A stretch of 6,203 nt of DNA, from NCBI GenBank assembly GCA_001791115.1, contig MGDZ01000033.1, forward strand, positions 1 to 6,203, written 5' to 3'. Below, in pieces: positions 1 through 4,240 of the stretch. The notes under the pieces are model-generated. The model was not told where the DNA came from. It did no database searches and saw nothing but the letters and a program-made list of their open reading frames with translations. The position numbers and the translations under genes were made by a program. The stretch is from Candidatus Uhrbacteria bacterium RIFCSPHIGHO2_02_FULL_57_19 (lineage in GTDB: Bacteria; Patescibacteriota; Patescibacteriia; 2-12-FULL-57-11). Every line of letters begins with the position of its first letter. Position 1 is the stretch's first letter.

Positions 1-2
1 AA

Positions 3-551
3 GAAGGGCCGGCATTCGGAGAAGAAGGTTTCGGTGAGGAAGGAGCGGAATTCGCCGCCAAGCAGCAGGCCGCGGCCCAGGCGGATGTCGCTCGAGAGGT
101 GCAGCAAAAACGGGCGGGGCAGCAGGCCGCGGTCCTGGCGGCAGAAGAGGAGGCCCAGGCCGCCCGACAGTTAGAAACCGGACGGCTGGGGACGCGCAGA
201 GGGACGCGAGCCACAGGTGCCGCCGAGAAAGCCAAAGCCGAAGCGTCAGAACGCGCGCGCAAAGAACTGGTCCAGCGCATTTCTAAAAATCTTTTTCGCG
301 GAGCTAAAATTGGAACAGGCGTGACGGTGGTGATGCTTATTGTGACCTTCGCCATCATGAATATCCAGATGTTCTGGATCAATGGTTTGCGCAACGGAAA
401 GCCGGTGGAACTCGGCGGCCTGCAAATACCAAAGCTCGACCAATGGGAACTCATCCTTGTTATCATCATTGACATCTTGGCCATTGTCGCCAATCCGATT
501 GTCCTCGGCATCATCATTTTTGTCACCTTATTCCCACATCTCGGGACTTGA
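3..551 (+). CDS. Membrane protein with Ala/Glu-rich charged region, 5'-truncated
   Basis: The reading frame is open from the left edge of the window, so the true start lies upstream; a GTG at 99 is an internal candidate start but nothing marks it as real. The 182 visible residues fall into two parts. Residues 1 to about 100 are rich in Ala, Gln, Glu and Arg (blocks such as QQAAVLAAEEEAQAARQLE), have no hydrophobic stretch and could form a coiled coil or flexible charged tail. Residues about 104-126 and 149-177 are hydrophobic and look like two transmembrane helices separated by a short loop (NGLRNGKPVELGG). The protein ends just after the second helix with TGA. The next gene starts 6 bases later, so the two are probably cotranscribed. 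I do not recognise a named family. Its position before a pilin-like gene pair would suit an accessory membrane component of a secretion or envelope system, but that is only context. Confidence 0.75.
   Translation, partial: EGPAFGEEGFGEEGAEFAAKQQAAAQADVAREVQQKRAGQQAAVLAAEEEAQAARQLETGRLGTRRGTRATGAAEKAKAEASERARKELVQRISKNLFRGAKIGTGVTVVMLIVTFAIMNIQMFWINGLRNGKPVELGGLQIPKLDQWELILVIIIDILAIVANPIVLGIIIFVTLFPHLGT
62..132 (+). repeat. In-frame 14-bp direct repeat (two copies)
   Basis: GCAGCAGGCCGCGG occurs at 62-75 and again at 119-132, 57 bases (19 codons) apart and in the same reading frame, each encoding part of a QQAA motif. It probably reflects internal duplication or low-complexity coding in the Ala/Gln-rich region rather than an independent element. 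Confidence 0.5.
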
Positions 552-557
552 GTTGCT

Positions 558-1769
558 ATGTCTCCACTACGGAGGATTCTCATTTTGCTAGGACTGCTGG
601 CCTTTGCCGGCGGGATCGGTTTTGCCATTTATTGGGTGTTTTTCCGCCCAGCGCCGCCAGCGGCCCCACCGGCTCCCCCGGCGGTCAATGTTCCGGTCGT
701 CGGCCTGCCCCCGGCCGCGCCCGGAGTTCCCCGCGTTCCCGGCGCTCCGGCCGCCGAGGCCCTGCCGGCCGCTTCTCCGGTAGCCCGCGGCGGGCTGACC
801 CAAGCGGAATCCGTTGCCCCCACCATTGTCCGGGCCGCTTCGCTCGGCGCGGACGGCAAGAGCGTCAACTACTACGACCCGACCACCGGCCGGTTCTACC
901 GCCTCGATGAATTCGGCGAAGCCATTCCCCTTTCCGACAAAACCTTCCCCAACGTGGAGCGGGCCACCTGGTCGCCGGCCCAGTCCAAGGCCATCCTGGA
1001 ATTTCCCGACGGGTCGAACGTCCTCTTTGACTTCGAAACCCAACGCCAGGCCACCATTCCCAAGCACTGGGAGGATTTTTCCTTCTCGCCGGACGGAAAC
1101 AAAATTACCGGCAAATCCATCGGTATTGACCCCAACAACCGCTGGCTGATCACCTCCAACCCGGACGGCAGCGGAGCCATCCCCATCGAGCCGATGGGAG
1201 AAAACGGCGACAAGGTCACCCCTACTTGGTCGCCATCGAACCAGATCATCGCTTTTTCCAAAACCGGAAACCCGGCCGGATTCGGTCGGGAAGAAATCCT
1301 GCTCATCGGCCAGCACGGCGAAAATTTCAAGTCGCTCACCGTGGAAGGCCTGGGATTCCAGGGAAACTGGGCGGCTGACGGAGCTCGACTCCTCTACTCC
1401 GCCCATTCGGCCGAGACCGGCTACCGGCCTGAGTTGTGGGTAGTGGACGCGGCCGGAGACCGCATCGGCGCCAACCGCCGGCGGCTGAACATCCAGACCT
1501 GGGCCGACAAATGCACGGCCGCCTCCTCCTCGGTTTTCTATTGCGCCGTGCCTCGCACGCTGCCCGAAGGGGTGGGTTTTGCCCGAGATGCCGCCGATGA
1601 CGTGCCGGACCTCATCTACAGTATTGACATCAATACCGGCCGGCAGACGCTGGTGGCTGAACCCGACTCCCGAACCTCCATCTCTTCAGTGATGGTTTCC
1701 TCCGACGGCAAGTCGCTCTATTTCACCGAGAAAACCACCGGCATTCTCCGCAAAATCGCTCTGCAATAA
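558..1769 (+). CDS. Membrane-anchored TolB/WD40-like beta-propeller protein
   Basis: 403 residues. Residues 7-29 after a short basic N-terminus (MSPLRR) are one hydrophobic helix without a clear cleavage site, so it is probably an N-terminal membrane anchor with the rest outside. Residues 31-75 are a Pro/Ala-rich linker, which makes the DNA very GC-rich (49 of 60 bases in 721-780). From about 95 to the end the chain shows repeated beta-propeller blade motifs of the TolB/PD40 type: TWSPAQSKAILEF (137-149), FSFSPDGNKITGK (174-186), TWSPSNQIIAFSK (223-235), NWAADGARLLYS (270-281) and VSSDGKSLYFTEK (380-392). Such domains usually act as protein-binding platforms; the partner here is unknown. The ATG at 558 is chosen because it gives a classical anchor sequence and lies 6 bases after the preceding stop; no clear Shine-Dalgarno is seen. 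The TAA stop touches the left end of the inverted-repeat element at 1769-1953. The propeller call is strong; the exact biological role is not known. Confidence 0.85.
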   Translation: MSPLRRILILLGLLAFAGGIGFAIYWVFFRPAPPAAPPAPPAVNVPVVGLPPAAPGVPRVPGAPAAEALPAASPVARGGLTQAESVAPTIVRAASLGADGKSVNYYDPTTGRFYRLDEFGEAIPLSDKTFPNVERATWSPAQSKAILEFPDGSNVLFDFETQRQATIPKHWEDFSFSPDGNKITGKSIGIDPNNRWLITSNPDGSGAIPIEPMGENGDKVTPTWSPSNQIIAFSKTGNPAGFGREEILLIGQHGENFKSLTVEGLGFQGNWAADGARLLYSAHSAETGYRPELWVVDAAGDRIGANRRRLNIQTWADKCTAASSSVFYCAVPRTLPEGVGFARDAADDVPDLIYSIDINTGRQTLVAEPDSRTSISSVMVSSDGKSLYFTEKTTGILRKIALQ

Positions 1770-1810
1770 TGGGACTGTTGCCGAGTGCCTTTTCTACTGC
1801 AATTCTCAAA
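1769..1810 (+). repeat. Left terminal inverted repeat
   Basis: 42-base arm beginning ATGGGACTGTTGC and ending AATTCTCAAA. It pairs with 1911-1953 apart from two single C/T differences and a central 6-7 base block that differs. Its first base is the last base of the upstream TAA stop codon. Confidence 0.7.
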
Positions 1811-1812
1811 CT

Positions 1813-1832
1813 CCTGCCTGCCGGCAGGCAGG
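1813..1832. repeat. Perfect 20-bp GC-rich palindrome
   Basis: CCTGCCTGCC followed directly by its exact reverse complement GGCAGGCAGG, with no spacer. It sits inside the miniature element next to the left arm. From memory, very similar palindromes are scattered through many CPR genomes, where they often appear in intergenic DNA; this cannot be verified here. It may be a separate repeat nested in the element. Confidence 0.75.
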
Positions 1833-1847
1833 TCGGCTGCAAAATTG

Positions 1848-1860
1848 CATAAGCTCCTCC
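1848..1860 (-). promoter_or_regulatory. Minus-strand Shine-Dalgarno plus ATG inside the element
   Basis: On the minus strand the element reads GGAGGAGCTTATG: a full GGAGG, five bases, then ATG. The ORF that follows runs only 14 codons and stops inside the palindrome/left-arm region. A TATAAG sequence just upstream (1862-1867 on the minus strand) could be part of a -10 box, although no matching -35 is evident. This looks like the preserved leader and start codon of a deleted transposase gene, as expected for an internally deleted IS, but a chance match is possible. Confidence 0.35.
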
Positions 1861-1862
1861 AC

Positions 1863-1877
1863 TTATACTCTGTATAA
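1863..1877. repeat. Short hairpin TTATAC-TCT-GTATAA
   Basis: Perfect 6-bp inverted repeat with a 3-base loop in the middle of the miniature element. AT-rich and resembling -10 boxes in both directions, but no -35 hexamer at normal spacing was found on the + strand, so it is not called as a promoter for the downstream gene. Confidence 0.4.
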
Positions 1878-1910
1878 ACATCGTCGCTTCTACAATTTTT
1901 CGCTTCGAAA

Positions 1911-1953
1911 TTTGAGAATTTCGTAACGAAAAAGCACTCAGCAACAGTCCCAT
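1911..1953 (-). repeat. Right terminal inverted repeat
   Basis: Counterpart of the arm at 1769-1810. Its last two bases (AT) are the first two bases of the ATG start codon of the DsbA-like gene, so the repeat ends inside a start codon. A nested 7-bp hairpin (CGAAATT, TGAG loop, AATTTCG; 1906-1923) straddles its inner edge. Confidence 0.7.
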
Positions 1954-2596
1954 GAAAACGCGCGCTATCACCCTGCTGTTCTTCTTTTTCCTCTTGGTTC
2001 TTTTGGGCTTCTACACCTTTCTGACTCTTTCTCCGCGAGGCGAGGAACAGGCGAAGGCGCCGGTCAACACACCGGGCTTGACAACTCCTTCCCCAGTATC
2101 GGTTCTCGATCCGCTAAGGGGAGATCCCGCCGGGACGGTGACGGTCATCGAATACGGCGACTATCTCTGCCAGGCCTGCCGAGACACCGAGCCAGTCATC
2201 AAAGAGCTTTTGACTTCAGTCCCCGGCATCCGCTTCGTCTGGCGGGATTTTCCCGTTGAGAACGCAGGCGACACGTCCAAAAGAGCGGCCGCGGCCGCCC
2301 GCTGCGCCCAGGATCAGGGAAAATTCTGGGAGTATCACGACCTGCTGCTGGAACGAAAGGACTTCCCTCTTGATATGATTCTCCTCGAATGGGCGGGCAC
2401 CTTGGGATTGGACGTGGGGAAATTCACCGCCTGTCTGCAGAATTTGGAACGGGAGCCGATAGTGGACCGCTTCCAGGAAGAAGCTCTGTCGCTGGGGATC
2501 AAAGGAACGCCGGAGTTTTATATCAACGGCGTCCGCTACGACGGGCCGACCACTTATTCCGGGTTGTCCGAGGCGATTCTAAAAGCGAAACCATGA
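1952..2596 (+). CDS. DsbA-family thioredoxin-fold thiol:disulfide oxidoreductase
   Basis: 214 residues. Residues 5-26 form a hydrophobic, Phe/Leu-rich segment after MKTR, acting as signal anchor, followed by a Pro/Thr-rich spacer to about 55. The thioredoxin fold starts at about 60 (TVTVIEYGDYLC). The redox motif is C73-Q-A-C76, and the conserved cis-proline loop is G-T186-P187 followed by EFYINGVRYDG. The insert between them has the helical make-up of DsbA/BdbD-like proteins (CAQDQGKFWEYHDLLLE). Enzymes of this family oxidise cysteine pairs in exported proteins. Length and domain order fit the usual membrane-anchored form in Gram-positive-like and CPR bacteria. Its stop overlaps the start of the next gene (ATGA), and that gene and its paralogue are very Cys-rich, so they are the likely substrates. 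No Shine-Dalgarno precedes the ATG, which lies at the edge of the inverted-repeat element. No DsbB/VKOR partner is visible in the window. Confidence 0.9.
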   Translation: MKTRAITLLFFFFLLVLLGFYTFLTLSPRGEEQAKAPVNTPGLTTPSPVSVLDPLRGDPAGTVTVIEYGDYLCQACRDTEPVIKELLTSVPGIRFVWRDFPVENAGDTSKRAAAAARCAQDQGKFWEYHDLLLERKDFPLDMILLEWAGTLGLDVGKFTACLQNLEREPIVDRFQEEALSLGIKGTPEFYINGVRYDGPTTYSGLSEAILKAKP

Positions 2597-4167
2597 CCGA
2601 AAAACGCTTCACTGTTTTTCGCCTGGCAGTCGCGGCCGCAATGTTGACCGCGACTTTCTGGCTCACGCCCGAACGCGCCCTGGCCCAAACCTCGGCCTTC
2701 ACGCAATGCACGAGCGACGCCGACTGCGCCGGACAAAGGTGCATCAAAGCTGATGAAAAGATCTGTGAGGAGCAAAAAAAACTCATTCAAGACGCGTGTT
2801 CTGGGCGCAGCGAAAATCAGTGTTCTGGACTAATACAAGCACAAAGCGCTTTCCAAGATGTAGATCTGACAAATTATAATGTCGGGCTGGTAAGTAATTT
2901 TGTATGTAAATGGGAGAACGGTTCCTGCGCTTTCAAGGAGGATGTTTTCAACACTCAATTCTGTCAAAATCTCAAACATGAAATAAATGGTTCTGACCGT
3001 TATCGCGGCAAGAAGTATTGCTCGGTGTTTGGATTACAGCCGGCGGCGGCGCCGGCCGAGGGTCCGCCGGTCAACATTGAATTCCGACCGCCGCTTCTTT
3101 CCATCCCCGTCCCGGGAATCCCCGAGTTCTCCGAAGTAAAACTCCAAGGTCCCGAAGGACAGCGCTACTACATCATCCCCTGGCTGGCACAATATCTCGA
3201 AGCCATTTACCGTTACGCGCTCTCCATCATCGGAGTTGTCGCCACGGTAATGGTTGTCTATGGCGGCATCCGCTGGCTGACCGCCGCCGGAAACATGACG
3301 GCCATCGGCGAGGCCAAGAAGGTAATCGGCAACGCCGTCATCGGTCTCATCATCGCCCTGGGCTCGTACCTGATCCTCTTCACCATCAATCCGGAAATCG
3401 TCAAATTCCGGGCACTCCGTGTGGCGTTTATTGAACAGGCAACCTTGCCTTTGGCATATGCCGAGATTGCTGAAGGAGAAGGAGAATCAGGCACGGGTGC
3501 AGGAAGACCAGGTGCGGGTGCGGGCGGTTGCGCCCACTATGCGCAGGAAATCAGTTCACAAGGAATCCAATGTCAAGCTGGATCGGCCATGCCCTCGCCC
3601 ACTGGCCTTGGATGGAATTGCAATTATCATACTCAACAAGCTCAACAAATCCGCGGCTCCACACCATCGGGTTCCAAACCACTACTTGATGTAAAATCTC
3701 TAGATATCATAGGAGCCTACGGAGCGGTCATAAAAGCCCCTGTCGCCGGAGTAGTCAAGCTCAAGCCCGGAAAGAGAGAAGACTGCCGTGGCAGTACGAA
3801 CGGAAGATTTGCCGCAACCTGCCCATCAGGAAACAGACTGGAAATCCAATTCGGAAATGGATACCAGTACAACATGGCTCACATCTCCGAATTCCTTGTG
3901 AGTGATGGAACTCGCGTTGAAGCCGGACAGTCAATTGCCAAGGTTGGCGGAAAATGTTGTAGAGTGTTAAACGGTGAACGGTTCGACACACCTGAATGGA
4001 AAACAAAAACCTCCTGGACCGGCCACTTCTGGAACGATGGTTGCACACACCCTGAACCGAACTGTCGACCACCATGGGAGACCGGAAACGCGCCGGGTCC
4101 GCACGTTCACGTATCCATCACACTAGGAGAACAAACAGCGATACCAATTCTCGCTTGTGTTCGATAA
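2593..4167 (+). CDS. Secreted Cys-rich protein, TrbC/VirB2-like two-helix core, C-terminal LytM/M23-like domain
   Basis: 524 residues from ATG 2593, chosen over an upstream in-frame start at 2389 because it begins a clean signal peptide (1-31, ending ERALA/Q) and overlaps the DsbA-like stop as ATGA. Domains: Cys-rich ectodomain 38-148 with ten cysteines; Pro-rich linker 149-180; TrbC/VirB2-like core with helices at about 203-226 and 246-266 around VYGGIRWLTAAGNMT; Gly-rich linker 293-312; C-terminal domain about 363-524. The last resembles LytM/M23 endopeptidases: a D371-I-I-G..KAPVAGVVKL strand region, NMAHIS with H430, DGTRVEAGQSIAKVGG, and GPHVHVSI with the H504-x-H506 pair. The usual first zinc-ligand His, four residues before the Asp, is Val367, so it may be a peptidoglycan-binding or inactive form. 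The C-terminal domain also has ten cysteines, unusual for M23. The gene ends in tandem stops TAA TAG. Pilin-core call strong; M23-like call fairly strong; activity uncertain. Confidence 0.85.
   Translation: MTEKRFTVFRLAVAAAMLTATFWLTPERALAQTSAFTQCTSDADCAGQRCIKADEKICEEQKKLIQDACSGRSENQCSGLIQAQSAFQDVDLTNYNVGLVSNFVCKWENGSCAFKEDVFNTQFCQNLKHEINGSDRYRGKKYCSVFGLQPAAAPAEGPPVNIEFRPPLLSIPVPGIPEFSEVKLQGPEGQRYYIIPWLAQYLEAIYRYALSIIGVVATVMVVYGGIRWLTAAGNMTAIGEAKKVIGNAVIGLIIALGSYLILFTINPEIVKFRALRVAFIEQATLPLAYAEIAEGEGESGTGAGRPGAGAGGCAHYAQEISSQGIQCQAGSAMPSPTGLGWNCNYHTQQAQQIRGSTPSGSKPLLDVKSLDIIGAYGAVIKAPVAGVVKLKPGKREDCRGSTNGRFAATCPSGNRLEIQFGNGYQYNMAHISEFLVSDGTRVEAGQSIAKVGGKCCRVLNGERFDTPEWKTKTSWTGHFWNDGCTHPEPNCRPPWETGNAPGPHVHVSITLGEQTAIPILACVR
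3091..3441 (+). repeat. Copy 1 of duplicated TrbC/VirB2-like core
   Basis: Encodes residues 167-283 of the M23-like protein. Aligned without gaps to residues 189-305 of the downstream paralogue, 76 of 117 positions are identical by hand count, including two unbroken blocks of 15 and 16 residues. Similarity stops at both edges: the flanking domains are unrelated. Confidence 0.85.
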
Positions 4168-4199
4168 TAGAAAGATGACACAACCATCAATTAAAGATG

Positions 4200-4208
4200 T
4201 GTTATGAT
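4200..4208 (+). promoter_or_regulatory. Possible extended -10 promoter for the second paralogue
   Basis: TGT followed by TATGAT matches the extended -10 form TGnTATAAT with one change. No good -35 hexamer is found at 16-18 bases upstream; the nearest TTGACA-like sequence (ATGACA, 4175-4180) is 22 bases away. Transcription would begin at about 4214-4216, giving a leader of only about 26 bases. Confidence 0.35.
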
Positions 4209-4210
4209 AC

Positions 4211-4235
4211 ACGGCGAGCCCTATCGGCTCGCCGT
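4211..4235 (+). terminator. 10-bp GC-rich hairpin between the two paralogues
   Basis: ACGGCGAGCC, loop CTATC, then the exact complement GGCTCGCCGT. It lies 43 bases after the stop of the upstream gene and ends 5 bases before the next ATG. Only a short GTTTGCT follows rather than a run of Ts, so termination would be weak. It may instead limit translation or protect the RNA end; it would occlude any ribosome-binding region of the next gene. Terminator is the best single label, not a firm one. Confidence 0.45.
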
Positions 4236-4240
4236 TTGCT

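Larger units (their letters stand above)
1769..1953. mobile_element. MITE-like miniature inverted-repeat element, 185 bp, no transposase
   Basis: The ends of this intergenic stretch are long inverted repeats. The left arm (1769-1810) begins ATGGGACTGTTGC and the right arm (1911-1953), read on the minus strand, begins with the same 13 bases. After one C/T difference both continue GAGTGC, one more C/T difference, TTTTC, six or seven unlike bases, then AATTCTCAAA. The outer AT can be read either as part of the arms or as a 2-bp target duplication. No ORF inside could encode a transposase, so if mobile it would depend on one encoded elsewhere. The ends resemble the GGNACTGTTGC type found in some IS families, but I cannot assign a family. 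It occupies the whole gap between the beta-propeller gene and the DsbA-like gene. The transcript could also fold into one long hairpin and act as a weak terminator or RNA-stability element. Confidence 0.6.

Noticed and set aside
548..910. 120-residue + strand frame overlapping the propeller start
   Set aside because: Its Pro/Arg/Ser/Gly-rich product is a frame-shifted reading of the Pro/Ala linker; the overlapping frame encodes a clear membrane anchor and propeller.
588..1406. 272-residue open frame on the minus strand
   Set aside because: It lies opposite the beta-propeller gene, is Gly/Arg-rich without recognisable motifs, and is explained by GC-rich codon bias leaving the antisense frame open.
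1845..1878. Possible + strand promoter (TTGCAT with TATACT or TATAAA) for the DsbA-like gene
   Set aside because: The spacers are 13 or 22 bases, outside the normal range, so it is not called.
1723..1971. 82-residue minus-strand frame spanning the miniature element
   Set aside because: It runs through both inverted repeats and into both flanking genes, resembles no transposase and has no ribosome-binding site at its start.
2389..2592. Upstream in-frame extension of the M23-like protein from 2389
   Set aside because: It would overlap 200 bases of the DsbA-like gene and bury the signal peptide in the interior; ATG 2593 gives a proper signal peptide and a standard ATGA overlap.
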